NCBI GenBank assembly: GCA_004193595.1
Contig: RPGQ01000044.1
Coordinates: 62,001-126,000 of the forward strand
Direction: 5' to 3'
DNA length: 64,000 nt
DNA from: Desulfobacteraceae bacterium Eth-SRB2
GTDB taxonomy: Bacteria; Desulfobacterota; Desulfobacteria; Desulfobacterales; UBA11574
Shown: positions 49,042-57,486 of the stretch, one piece after another
How the letters are laid out: the number at the start of each line of letters is the position of its first letter
Numbering within the stretch: position 1 is the stretch's first letter
Position numbers and translations under genes: made by a program
The notes under the pieces: generated by a model
The model's database searches: none
What the model was told of the DNA's origin: nothing
The model's input: the letters and a program-made list of their open reading frames with translations, nothing else

Positions 49042-49737
49042 TCAGAAGTTGATTATTCTGAAAATATATTTCATACAAAAATATATTCCGATTATTAAAA
49101 AAAGCAAGCCGGTTATACGTCTCAGCCACAATTCCACAGCAGCAAGTTTGTTGAAAAAATTTCCTGCCAAGCGTGAAGAATAGGAAATGATTAATGAAAA
49201 CAATAAAACAGGAAGTGCTGTACCAACTCCGTAAAGAAACGGCAGAACCAACCTTGATTCATATTTCAATGAAAGGGGAATAATGCTCCCGAAAAAAAGC
49301 GCAGCAGATATCGGACAGAAAGAAAGCGCAAAAATGAATCCGAGAATACATGCGCCGACAATACTGCCGGCTCCCAGGCGGTTTTGAAAATTCTCGCTGA
49401 AACTTAATCCGCCGAAGCTGAACGACAAGATTTCTAAAACAAACAAGCCTGCGATTATCAGCAAGGGACCGAGAATTTTGTTCATATTATTTTGAAGAAA
49501 AAAAGATATTTCGGGAACTGAAAGAAGACTGAACACGATTATGAAGCTGATGACCACATAAGCAAATGCCCTTCCGATTGTATAAAAAAAGCCCGCAATC
49601 AGAGTGCCGTAAGAGTTTTTTATCTGCTTTCCGATATATGTGGTGGCAATGATGTTGGTGGCAAGCGGACACGGACTGATCGAAGTAAGAATGCCGAACC
49701 AGATTGCGGAAAATGCGGGAATAAGACTGAGTTCCAT
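49042..49737 (-). CDS. arsG: ArsG-like CcdA-family membrane protein
   Basis: A 231-residue membrane protein with about six helices, of the CcdA/DsbD-beta family and closest in form to ArsG, reported as an aminobenzylarsenical efflux permease partner. The first helix carries TSISPCPLATN and the fourth LSFCPISAALFFG, the paired Cys-Pro motifs that carry electrons or thiols through the membrane. It starts three bases before the ArsF stop, so the genes overlap in translation, as in known arsF-arsG pairs. Transported species inferred from the family. Confidence 0.78.
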   Translation of the reverse strand: MELSLIPAFSAIWFGILTSISPCPLATNIIATTYIGKQIKNSYGTLIAGFFYTIGRAFAYVVISFIIVFSLLSVPEISFFLQNNMNKILGPLLIIAGLFVLEILSFSFGGLSFSENFQNRLGAGSIVGACILGFIFALSFCPISAALFFGSIIPLSLKYESRLVLPFLYGVGTALPVLLFSLIISYSSRLAGNFFNKLAAVELWLRRITGLLFLIIGIYFCMKYIFRIINF

Positions 49738-49739
49738 GA

Positions 49740-50177
49740 TCAGTTATCCATATAATTTTTTACTTCCTGCGTGACGTAGGCGGAAAATTTTTCCTGATCC
49801 CTGAGAAGTCGCCACACCTTGTCCAAATTTTTCCATTTCGTCTGTTTTTCGCCTTTCACCTCTGTAATTATCAGCGATTTGGTGAACAGACTGTATTCCT
49901 TGACAAAATGTCTATTTTCCGGGTTGTCGACATTTACAGGTTTCTACAGCAGCCTGCCTTCTTTCAGTGCTTTCAAAAAAGAGTGCTTTATTGCTTCATA
50001 AGACCATTTTTCTATTTTTGTACATGAAGGGCAACGGTATGTGCCGTGAAAATAATAGACTATAATTCTTGCTCTTTCAGGTGAGATTTTTGCATTTTTT
50101 TCAGCCGCTCCTGTTTCACCTGTCAGAAAAATAAGAACAGCAAATATGATGAAAACATGTTTCCTAACATTTCCCAT
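49740..50177 (-). pseudogene. arsF: ArsF-like thioredoxin-fold protein with an in-frame amber codon
   Basis: The frame reads as 145 codons with a single TAG at 49944-49946. Before it are a signal peptide and a thioredoxin-like site, YYFHGTYRCPSCTKIE; after it KPVNVDNPENRHFVKEYSLF and TKSLIITEV continue the fold. Relatives usually have Trp at the interrupted position, one base away (TGG). The protein would pair with ArsG in a periplasmic redox step. Either it is a recent pseudogene or the base is a sequence error. Confidence 0.75.
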
Positions 50178-50423
50178 TGATTGAATTACTCCTTTCTTTA
50201 ACCATCAATAATAATGCGTTCTCTGATATTTGTATCAGATTTTAATAAAAGCAATATAACCAGCAGATTATATAGTTTTTTTGCTATTAGAGTTAAAAAG
50301 TTTTTGTATAACATGCAATTTATAATGTTATCCAAAAGTATCCTGGCATTATTTGCTAACCGGAAATCCCGGCTTTCATTTAAACTGTGGAAAAACGATT
50401 TTTAATTAAAATATGCATCTGCC

Positions 50424-50732
50424 TTATACTTTTTCGATTGTTTCATAAGGTTTTAACTTCAATGTGAGACCTTCAATACCCTGGACTACCGCTTTACCAC
50501 CATTTAGTAATGGGACCTCACAAACAGCTTTCCATAGCTCGCCGTTAATCAAAACTTGGCCTTGGGTCTTATCCCATCGCTTAATTTCAACAACTTTTCC
50601 AATTATGCCCATCACGCCGTAATTAGATATTTTCCTTCGGTCTTTTATAAACCAAAACAGAGGAATCGCAACATGTTCAATAAACTCAAAGACAAGAAAC
50701 CCGATTACTAATATGATAATCGCACTTTTCAC
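50424..50732 (-). CDS. NfeD-like membrane-anchored OB-fold protein
   Basis: A 102-residue protein with one N-terminal membrane helix (about 3-28) followed by an OB-fold like the C-terminal domain of NfeD: GVMGIIGKVVEIKRW, GQVLINGELWKAV and a closing VQGIEGLTLKLKPYE. NfeD partners stomatin-type proteins, but none is present. It is 12 bases downstream of a His-rich membrane protein gene and has a paralogue at 53396-53659. The pair suggests a dedicated envelope module in this arsenic locus. Confidence 0.75.
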   Translation of the reverse strand: MKSAIIILVIGFLVFEFIEHVAIPLFWFIKDRRKISNYGVMGIIGKVVEIKRWDKTQGQVLINGELWKAVCEVPLLNGGKAVVQGIEGLTLKLKPYETIEKV

Positions 50733-50744
50733 CGAAGATTTTCC

Positions 50745-51356
50745 TCAGTCAACAATCTGATGGCCGACCACTATCAGAAGAATCATTATTAAAAAAGTTG
50801 CCGATGCCGTATGTAAGCGATAAACAAATTTCCGCATACCCCTGGGAGACACTTTGAATTTTAAAATTAAACCGAGAGAAACCATTATCGCCACCAATAT
50901 TAAACTCCACTCAGGAAGTGGAGATGAACGACAAAAAGACAACAGAAAATGAAAAAAAGCTATACACAAGGCTATTGGATTTAAAACATAATGAAATCTC
51001 ATCAGGTGTTTTTTCTGGAGCTGGTTAAATCTCTTCATCGAATTTTTAATTTTTGAATCTAAAGGAAAAAAATGGGTCATTGCTTTCACAAAGATGCTGA
51101 ATGCAACCGTCAGATTGGCCAAAACTAAGATCCATGCAGCGCTTTGACCTGTAGTTTCATTCCCTTCGTCTTCTTTCTTCTCTTGTCGTCTATTATGGCC
51201 GAAAAAATCATCGAATTCTTTGCTAATTTTATATTGTTTGTAATGTCTATCACTTTTTTTGTGATCATCCGCCGGCGCTAAACTTGGGGAAACCTGAAAA
51301 ACCAACAATATTAAAAAGACCCATGTAATGAATATCTTCCTATAATTCCTTGACAT
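50745..51356 (-). CDS. His-rich membrane protein, possible cytochrome b-like
   Basis: I start this at the ATG at 51356 (203 residues), preceded by AAGGAGGTGG; an upstream start at 51458 lacks one. A signal peptide-like leader (FITWVFLILLVFQVSPS) precedes a charged periplasmic segment with several His. Four membrane helices follow, with His in RFHYVLNP, AFFHFLLS, YRLHTASA and VGHQIVD. Pairs of His facing across helices suggest b-type haem, but that is an inference. It lies between the IS-interrupted gene and the NfeD-like gene. Confidence 0.65.
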   Translation of the reverse strand: MSRNYRKIFITWVFLILLVFQVSPSLAPADDHKKSDRHYKQYKISKEFDDFFGHNRRQEKKEDEGNETTGQSAAWILVLANLTVAFSIFVKAMTHFFPLDSKIKNSMKRFNQLQKKHLMRFHYVLNPIALCIAFFHFLLSFCRSSPLPEWSLILVAIMVSLGLILKFKVSPRGMRKFVYRLHTASATFLIMILLIVVGHQIVD

Positions 51357-51511
51357 TATCACCACCTCCTTATTTCTTTGAAGTTTCAAACGCCTACTGG
51401 TGGAATATTTCGATATCAATGCAAAAATCTGTTCAACAAATCCTTGGATAGTCCCCAAGCCCCGGAAACCTTTTCTTTTATTTTTCTAACGGTTTTTGTC
51501 ACATATATTAG

Positions 51512-53051
51512 CCCTACAACGTTACTTACGGTTCTTTGATAAGTTTTAAAATACGTCTTCGCCTATGCGACAAGTAGGCTCTGTGGTTTTGATTCTGAAC
51601 CCAGACAATTTGCTCGATCAGCGTCTCAAGCGTGTGGCGCTTCATTGGCAAGATGACTCTGATCAAAACCCTAAGCTGCGGTAGCGTAATAGACGGTGCT
51701 TTTTTTCCCCAACCTGATTTTCAGGTGCCAGAGGAAGAAATGAGCCAGCATGCACGTTAGCATGTGGTGATGCCAGCCTGTAAATTTTCGTACCTCATAG
51801 TGGTCCATGCCTAACTCGGATTTGGTTTCCTCAAAGCACTGCTCAATTGCCCATCGCAACCCACTGAGCCACACGAGCGTTTTCAGCCGTGTACTGGTGG
51901 ATGCGTTGCTGATGAAAAAGCTGTATTGCGGCTCATCATCAAGTGTACGCCGAATCAACAACCACACGGTTTTCTGCGGAAGTCCGGCTGCCGACAGAAT
52001 CATCTGCCGACGGGTATACTCATAGACGATCGGTCCTTTGGTGCCTTCAGATACTTTCCGGCGGTACCAGAAATAGTCATTGATATTTTTGGCCAACTCG
52101 TCCACAGAGATCGGTTTGCTATCTGGGTCAACCAAGACGGTCTTGGTTCTGGTTTTTCCGCCCCAAAGATATTGTTTGGTGATGGCCATTGGCCGCTTTA
52201 ACCAACACAATGTATCTTTGGGAACCTGAACAAAGTACGTTTTGTCTGGCAAGGCTTCAACTGCTTCGACAAATTCCGGGCTGACACCATATAAAGAGTC
52301 GGCTAACACATACTTGAAAGGCAACGTTTCTTGTTTAACAATGGCACCGAGCATTTCCACGGCCAGTTGGGTTTGGTGCGGAAAACTGTTTTTGCAGGCA
52401 ATTTGCACTTTTTCCGACGTTCAAAATATGCGTCGGTGAACCACTTTTTGGGAATAAACAGCCGTTTGTCGACTATAGCATATCCTTGCTCTGAGACGTA
52501 GGCGGCTAAAACGCCAACTTGGCAGTTGTCGACTTTTCCGGCAGTTCCACAATATTGTCTGGCAACGCCTATAGAGTCTTGACCTTTTTTAATGAAGCCA
52601 CTTTCATCAAAGATTAGTGCACCGTCTGGGCTGCCAAAATCGTCATTTACAAGATTACGATACTTAGCTATCATTTTATTGTCGTCCCAGGGTGCATCAC
52701 TTACGAAACGTTGTACGGCCCTGATTAAGCATCTTCACAGCCAAAGTTTCAAGGGCCTTCAATTGATTTATTGCCTCGACATTGAACTGGCCTGCCATGT
52801 ATTTGAAAAAGTGACCTCTGGATTCACTGCGCTGAAAACAATCAGCGAACTGTTCGTGAAAGCCACTGAGTTCATTTATAAAGTTTTTGATATCGCCTTT
52901 GCCAAGATCAAATTTCGGTACTGAGTAAAGGTGTTCGTCGCATCGAGTGATTGGTAACATGGTCTGCCTCCTTTTTTAAAGGGTTGTATCGAAATATAGC
53001 AGACCTTGGTATTAATATCAAGCTTAATTATTCATAACTATCGTTGTAGGG
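51512..53051. mobile_element. IS701-family insertion sequence
   Basis: A 1,540-bp element with ends CCCTACAACGTTACTTA (left) and, read inward from the right, CCCTACAACGATAGTTA. It is flanked by the 4-bp target duplication TTAG (51508-51511 and 53052-53055), which fits the YTAR rule of the IS701 family. It carries one transposase gene on the minus strand. Confidence 0.85.
51671..52960 (-). pseudogene. IS701-family DDE transposase, frameshifted
   Basis: Three overlapping frames on the minus strand make one transposase of about 425 residues: the N-terminus from 52960, the middle to about 52380 and the C-terminus to 51671. Catalytic acids are seen in ALIFDESGF, YVLADSLYG and IEQCFEETK. Two indels (near 52690 and 52400) split it, so the element may not move by itself unless these are sequence errors. 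Confidence 0.85.
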
Positions 53052-53395
53052 TTAGGTTAGTTTTAGTTCCTCTTTCATACGCCTCTTTACTGAAAACATG
53101 ATCCTTAAAGCTTTTGAACTGCTTGTCCAACTCTTGACCTTTTTCTATCTCAGGAAATATTTTATTAGTTTTACAGTTATAAAGGGTATAGCTTGAGCAG
53201 TAATGCTTGGTTTTTTCCCATTTTGGCAATTTATTTAGGTGTTCCATGAACTCACCTTTTAAAAAACCCGGTTTTTCCGTTTTGTGAGGCCCTATGAACA
53301 AAATTTGTCCTTCAATAAAGCATTTCCCAGCCCTAAGGCCAGCAAAACCAGCGTGAGTTTCCCACCACACTTCGCCATTTTTCTTTTTGATAATT

Positions 53396-53659
53396 TCATA
53401 CCGACCTAATCGGTAAGACGTGTCCTCTGTCATTCCCCCGCCTTTTGTTAAGCTTGATCAAAACTTGACCTTCAATTTTATCCCATCGCTTAATTTCAAC
53501 AACTTTTCCAATCATTCCCATCACGCCATAAGTAGATCTTTTCCTGCCTTTAAAAATGAACCAGAATAGCGGGAAGATTAAATGTTCAATTAGCTCAAAG
53601 GCAATAAAGATGATTTCGATTGTTATTATGATTGTTTTTAGCATGAATCTATGTGCCAA
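53396..53659 (-). CDS. Second NfeD-like protein, shortened
   Basis: An 87-residue protein similar to 50424-50732 over its membrane helix and first OB strands (GVMGMIGKVVEIKRWDK, GQVLI). It then departs into LNKRRGNDRGHVLPIRSV and stops. The following gene starts inside its end at 53433. Either the C-terminal OB strands were lost by a frameshift or the next gene supplies them, since it also looks OB-like. Confidence 0.6.
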   Translation of the reverse strand: MAHRFMLKTIIITIEIIFIAFELIEHLIFPLFWFIFKGRKRSTYGVMGMIGKVVEIKRWDKIEGQVLIKLNKRRGNDRGHVLPIRSV

Positions 53660-53690
53660 TATACTTAACTCTTAAACAGCGCGGGTTATT

Positions 53691-53954
53691 TCATGATACC
53701 GTATTTCTTAAATTGGATTTTATATAAGGCCAATGCAAGATAATATGTATTGCGACAACAACCATGAATATCAGTGCAACCCATTCATGGATTGCAATAA
53801 AAAAATGTCTAAGAGAAACTAAAAAACCTTCTCTTGCTTGATATCCTCTGGGCAATACAAGCCAATTTAGCAATCCAGTACTACATAAAATAATAAAAAG
53901 AATAAAGGATGTTACATTGACTATCCAAAGCTTTGAAGATCTTCCATTAGACAT
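53691..53954 (-). CDS. DUF4405-type small membrane protein
   Basis: An 87-residue protein with two membrane helices, typical of DUF4405, which resembles half of a b-type cytochrome. Histidines in LRHFFIAIHEWVAL and VVAIHIILHW lie in or near the helices and could hold haem. It is downstream of acr3 and upstream of the NfeD-like gene on the same strand. Electron transfer to or from the ArsF/ArsG pair is a tempting inference without proof. Confidence 0.75.
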   Translation of the reverse strand: MSNGRSSKLWIVNVTSFILFIILCSTGLLNWLVLPRGYQAREGFLVSLRHFFIAIHEWVALIFMVVVAIHIILHWPYIKSNLRNTVS

Positions 53955-54034
53955 ACACTATCCTCCAATAGAACATTGCTTAGATTTTTATCCTTCGTAA
54001 CGTCAAAGGTTTATTTCCTTTATCATTCTGCTTT

Positions 54035-55144
54035 TCAGGAAAACCAGTGGTCGGTCTTCAAACAAATTTTTACTAACATAAGCATAACCGGCACTTCGAT
54101 CAGTACCCCTACAACTGTGGCCAGAGCCGCTCCGGATGAAAGACCGAAAAGCAAAACCGCTGTAGCAATGGCCACTTCAAAATGATTGGAGGCACCGATC
54201 ATGGCCGAAGGGGCCGCATCCGTATAATTAAGACCCATCATTCTGGCCAAACCGTATGCCAGCCAAAAGATCAGATTGGTTTGAATAAAAAGGGGTATGG
54301 CAATCCAGAGTATGGTCAAGGGGTTGGATACAATAACATCGCCTTTAAAGGAAAAAAGAAGTACCAGCGTAACCAGTAAGGCTGTAATTGTAATTGGAGT
54401 TAACACGTGTAGAAATTTTTCTTTGAACCATGTTTCACCCCGTGCCCGGATAATAAGTTTCCTGGAAGTATAGCCCGCCACAAGCGGCAGTGCCACATAT
54501 ATTCCAATGGAAAGTACCAGTGCTTGCCACGGAACCGGGAGCCGTCCAACGCCCAGAAGGAAGCCTCCCAAAGGACCAAAGAGAAAGAGCATGACAAGGG
54601 AGTTGATAGCCACCATGACAAGTGTATGGCCATCATTTCCGCGGGCCAAAAACCCCCAGACAAGAACCATGACCGTACAGGGCGCAATCCCTAAAAGTAT
54701 GCACCCTGCCAGATAGCTTCGCCAGAGAGGCACCTCAAGCACCTTTAATCCGTTGACCAGAATAACTTTCCCGACGCCGTGCGTTGCACCCACCGTAAGA
54801 TTTAGACCCAAGGGCATCTTGACATGGTCAACGGCTTCTGGACCAATAAAATTATAAAACAGCGTACCGAGAAAGAAGATCGAAATAGCATACATGGTGA
54901 ACGGTTTGATGGCCCAGTTAACGAACAAGGTCAAGCCCACCGGTTTGATGTTTTTGCCAGCCATGAGGACTTCGCCGAAATCAATCTTAACCATAATGGG
55001 GTACATCATAAAGAAAAGACAGATGGCGATAGGAATAGAAACTACTGGTGCGTCTCCTACGTAAATGGCAAGACCGTCGAGGTGTTTTGCTATTCCCGGG
55101 GCAACTTTTCCAAGGGCAATCCCAGCCACAATTGAAAGCGCCAC
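54035..55144 (-). CDS. acr3: ACR3-family arsenite efflux transporter (N-terminus frameshifted)
   Basis: A 369-residue arsenite antiporter with about ten helices. The essential Cys is in [14 protein letters not shown] and the conserved Glu in [23 protein letters not shown] is also diagnostic. The open frame begins with a GTG inside the first helix. In the same frame upstream, [14 protein letters not shown] continues the family N-terminus, but the likely start (a GTG with GGAG at about 55225) is in another frame, so an indel near 55190-55205 separates them. Activity depends on whether that indel is real. Confidence 0.85.
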   Translation of the reverse strand: MALSIVAGIALGKVAPGIAKHLDGLAIYVGDAPVVSIPIAICLFFMMYPIMVKIDFGEVLMAGKNIKPVGLTLFVNWAIKPFTMYAISIFFLGTLFYNFIGPEAVDHVKMPLGLNLTVGATHGVGKVILVNGLKVLEVPLWRSYLAGCILLGIAPCTVMVLVWGFLARGNDGHTLVMVAINSLVMLFLFGPLGGFLLGVGRLPVPWQALVLSIGIYVALPLVAGYTSRKLIIRARGETWFKEKFLHVLTPITITALLVTLVLLFSFKGDVIVSNPLTILWIAIPLFIQTNLIFWLAYGLARMMGLNYTDAAPSAMIGASNHFEVAIATAVLLFGLSSGAALATVVGVLIEVPVMLMLVKICLKTDHWFS

Positions 55145-55204
55145 CCAGACCGAAAGGTACTTTTCAAAAAAACTAAGACCTTTTGATTCTTTGTCGATAC
55201 TTTG

Positions 55205-55441
55205 CTTCAGCTACTGTCACTTTTTCTCCTTTGCTTTCAAGAGGATTCCAGCAACTTTAATAATCAAAACAAAACTGGTTTAGAGGTTCTGCAATATTGT
55301 TAATGTTTGAATTTTCCAGAGGCGGGCAATTCTCTATCCCTTTGCACTCCCAGCTCCCAGTGAAACAAAGACCATAAAGGCTTATAAACCCATTATATAC
55401 AATCCTATATCAGCATATAACGATTTAATGAGGCAAAAAAA
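55205..55441. other. Spacer between truncated arsR and acr3
   Basis: AT-rich region of about 240 bases that should hold the operon promoter if arsR was autoregulatory. A TATATCAGCATATAACG stretch near 55410 could be part of an ArsR site, but I cannot confirm it. Confidence 0.3.
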
Positions 55442-55640
55442 TTATTTTTTACATAGTTCATCGCGATTTAAATAAGGAACTTTTTTAATTAATTCAACGA
55501 CCTCAGAATCGCCTTCCAGCCAATGTTTAAGCTTACCAAGCAAACTGGCTGCATAGGGACTGCTTTTACCGTTGTTCAGGGAATAATTAACCCACAGACC
55601 GTCTTTTCGATAATCCACCAGACCTGCTTCTTCCAGTAAG
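55442..55640 (-). pseudogene. arsR: C-terminal fragment of an ArsR-family repressor
   Basis: About 65 codons remain, reading LLEEAGLVDYRKDGLWVNYS and then ASLLGKLKHWLEGDSEVVEL, ending RDELCKK before TAA. This is the wing and C-terminal helix of an ArsR/SmtB winged-helix repressor. The N-terminal part with the metal-binding helix is cut off exactly where the right repeat arm begins. The operon downstream has therefore probably lost its local regulator. Confidence 0.82.
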
Positions 55641-55795
55641 ACCGTTTTAAAAAGCCTATTGATAAGTGTAACATGTTGTTATATAAAGAAATATGCAATT
55701 ACTACAATTATGACCTTAAATTATGTTATTTCAATACGTTATAGAGACTCGCAACATAAGGGGCAAATCTTGAATAGTGAATATAAATATGGCGG

Positions 55796-55839
55796 TTGAC
55801 AATTTAATCAATCCATAATAGACTAGTCTCAAACTAGTC
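55796..55839 (+). promoter_or_regulatory. phd-vapC promoter and palindromic operator
   Basis: TTGACA (55796-55801), 17 bases, TAGACT (55819-55824), then the perfect palindrome GACTAGT-CTCAA-ACTAGTC (55821-55839) overlapping the -10, followed by AAGGAG before the ATG. It fits autoregulation by the antitoxin. Confidence 0.72.
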
Positions 55840-55853
55840 TAAGGAGTTGTGTT

Positions 55854-56093
55854 ATGGAAACCGTAGGTGCATATGAAGCCAAAACCCATCTGCCCAAGTT
55901 GCTGGAACGCGTGCTCAAAGGTGAACATATAACCATTACGAAACACGGTGTTCCTGTTGCTGTATTACACCCCCCCAATCCTGAAAAAAAAATTGACACC
56001 AAATCAGTCATTGTTGAATTGAAAAAATTCCGTGACAAACATAATCTTGGTGGAATCTCAATTCGAGACATGATTGAAGAAGGAAGGCGGTAA
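55854..56093 (+). CDS. Phd/YefM-family antitoxin
   Basis: A 79-residue antitoxin. The N-terminal DNA-binding part reads VGAYEAKTHLPKLLERVLKG, then ITITKHGVPVAVLHPP, the Phd/YefM signature. The C-terminal GGISIRDMIEEGRR helix wraps the toxin. The toxin's ATG at 56094 follows the stop immediately. An AAGGAG ribosome binding site supports the start. Confidence 0.88.
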   Translation: METVGAYEAKTHLPKLLERVLKGEHITITKHGVPVAVLHPPNPEKKIDTKSVIVELKKFRDKHNLGGISIRDMIEEGRR

Positions 56094-56513
56094 ATGGTCG
56101 AACATTTCGTCGTCGACAATTCGGTTGTAATGTCATGGTGCTTCAAAGATGAAACCAACAATTACGCCGACATTGTTCTGAACAGGCTTACAGAAGCCGC
56201 GGCTGTCGTGCCATCGATCTGGCCCCTTGAAGTTGTGAATGTTTTGTTAGTGGCCGAACGGCAAAAGCGGCTCAGTGAATCAGATAGTATACGGTTCATA
56301 ACTTTGTTATCCCAACTTCCGATCGTTGTGGAGTATGAACGACCAGAAATGATGATGAAGGAGCTTTTGGCTTTGGCAAGGGCAAATAATCTGTCGAGCT
56401 ATGATGCCTCCTATCTGGATCTTGCAATGAGGAGAGGCCTTCCAATAGCCACTCTGGACAACAAGCTAATCCAAGCAGCCAGAAGGATTGATGTTCCAAT
56501 TCTTGCAGATTAA
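56094..56513 (+). CDS. vapC: VapC-type PIN-domain ribonuclease toxin
   Basis: A 139-residue PIN toxin. The acidic residues of the nuclease site are in VVDNSVVMSW, PLEVVNVLL, SSYDASYLDLAMRRG and LATLDNKL-like TLDNKLIQAA. It directly follows the Phd-type antitoxin. VapC toxins cut tRNA or rRNA; the target here is unknown. The gene is duplicated in degraded form in the left arm. Confidence 0.88.
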   Translation: MVEHFVVDNSVVMSWCFKDETNNYADIVLNRLTEAAAVVPSIWPLEVVNVLLVAERQKRLSESDSIRFITLLSQLPIVVEYERPEMMMKELLALARANNLSSYDASYLDLAMRRGLPIATLDNKLIQAARRIDVPILAD

Positions 56514-56683
56514 TCGAATTGATCAACAAGTAGAAGGCAAGATCGCCGAACCAGTCACCGGAGAGGGACCGGGAAAGGTCGGGGCTTTTTTGAAAGGCAT
56601 TCGAAAATTAAACTTTTAGCTCTTTAATGGGCTTTTGGTCATCGTTTCCCGGCCCCTCAGTTTGCCGCTCTACCTCTTAATAC

Positions 56684-56714
56684 TTGACAAATAATATTAC
56701 TATTGTACAATTGT
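56684..56714 (+). promoter_or_regulatory. Promoter and palindromes upstream of the second PIN toxin
   Basis: TTGACA (56684-56689), 16 bases, TACAAT (56706-56711). The -10 lies inside the palindrome ATTGTACAAT (56702-56711), which overlaps a second one, ACAATTGT (56707-56714). A likely autoregulatory operator. Confidence 0.65.
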
Positions 56715-56740
56715 CAGCAAATCATATTATAGAGGTGAGC

Positions 56741-57133
56741 ATGGATATTGTAATTGACACATCTGCCTTGATTGCAGTTATTGTTGGTGAACCCGAACGC
56801 AAAAGGATTGTTGAATTTACAACTGGGAATACACTCATAGGGCCTGGTTCTATTCCGTGGGAAATTGGTAATGCATTCTCGGCAATGTTTAAACAGGACA
56901 GGTTGACACTTGATGAAGCCCAAAAGGGCCTTGCAATATTCGCAAGTATTCCTTTTCGTTATGTTGAGCCAGATTTTGTTAATGCCTTAAAGATATCCAA
57001 ACAAGCCAAGATGTATGCATACGATGCTTATTTTTTGGATTGTGCTATCAGACATAAGGCACCATTATTAACGTTGGATCGAAAGCTAAAGGCATTTGCT
57101 CAAAATCTCAACGTCGAAACCATGGAGGTCTAA
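56741..57133 (+). CDS. PIN-domain toxin preceding its antitoxin
   Basis: I use the ATG at 56741 (130 residues), preceded by GAGGTGAG; an upstream start at 56684 overlaps the promoter. The PIN acids are in VIDTSALIAV, PWEIGNAFSAM, AYDAYFLDCA and LLTLDRKLKA. It resembles the first PIN toxin only in the fold. The antitoxin starts one base after its stop, so the gene order is toxin then antitoxin, the reverse of the usual vapBC order. Confidence 0.85.
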   Translation: MDIVIDTSALIAVIVGEPERKRIVEFTTGNTLIGPGSIPWEIGNAFSAMFKQDRLTLDEAQKGLAIFASIPFRYVEPDFVNALKISKQAKMYAYDAYFLDCAIRHKAPLLTLDRKLKAFAQNLNVETMEV

Positions 57134-57134
57134 A

Positions 57135-57353
57135 ATGCAAGTTTATACATATTCAGAAGCCCGGCAAAAACTTGCTATGGTCCTTGAACAAGCAGAAAAC
57201 ACAGGAAAAGTACTAATTCGAAGGAAGGACGGTAGAACTTTCGCTTTGGTTCCAGAAAAAATCGCTTCTTCACCTTTAGATGTTCCATCAATTAAAGCGA
57301 ATATCACGACTCAGGAAATAGTGGACATTGTTCGAGAAGGAAGAGAACGGTAG
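57135..57353 (+). CDS. Second Phd/YefM-type antitoxin
   Basis: A 72-residue antitoxin beginning MQVYTYSEARQKLAMVLEQA; the strand VLIRRKDGRTFALVPEK matches the Phd/YefM fold. The C-terminal TQEIVDIVREGRER helix is the presumed toxin-binding part. Start chosen at 57135, one base after the toxin stop, rather than at 57096, which would overlap the toxin. Confidence 0.82.
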   Translation: MQVYTYSEARQKLAMVLEQAENTGKVLIRRKDGRTFALVPEKIASSPLDVPSIKANITTQEIVDIVREGRER

Positions 57354-57486
57354 AACCATGCCTTGAACACGGACAAGCTATTACCTGTCATTTCAAAAGG
57401 TTAAGGACCAATAAATATCAAACCTTAGCATTGTTCATCGGTACAAGCCCGCTTGCCGGTTAAGGCAAAGTTCTCATTACCGACCC

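Larger units (their letters stand above)
51416..53433 (-). pseudogene. OB-like protein gene interrupted by IS701
   Basis: Codons from 53433 run to 53053, and after removal of the IS and one TTAG the frame continues from 51511 to a TGA at 51416-51418. The joined protein, about 157 residues, would end IYVTKTVRKIKEKVSGA and then WGLSKDLLNRFLH. The N-terminal part has NGEVWWETHAGFAG and KCFIEGQILFIGPHKT, reminiscent of the OB-fold strands of the adjacent NfeD-like proteins. Clean joining of the frame shows that the insertion is recent. Confidence 0.8.

Noticed and set aside
49944..49946. Amber codon in arsF as a pyrrolysine codon
   Set aside because: Some relatives of this group do use pyrrolysine, but the expected residue here is Trp, one base away, and no pyl genes or other Pyl-type methyltransferases are in the window.
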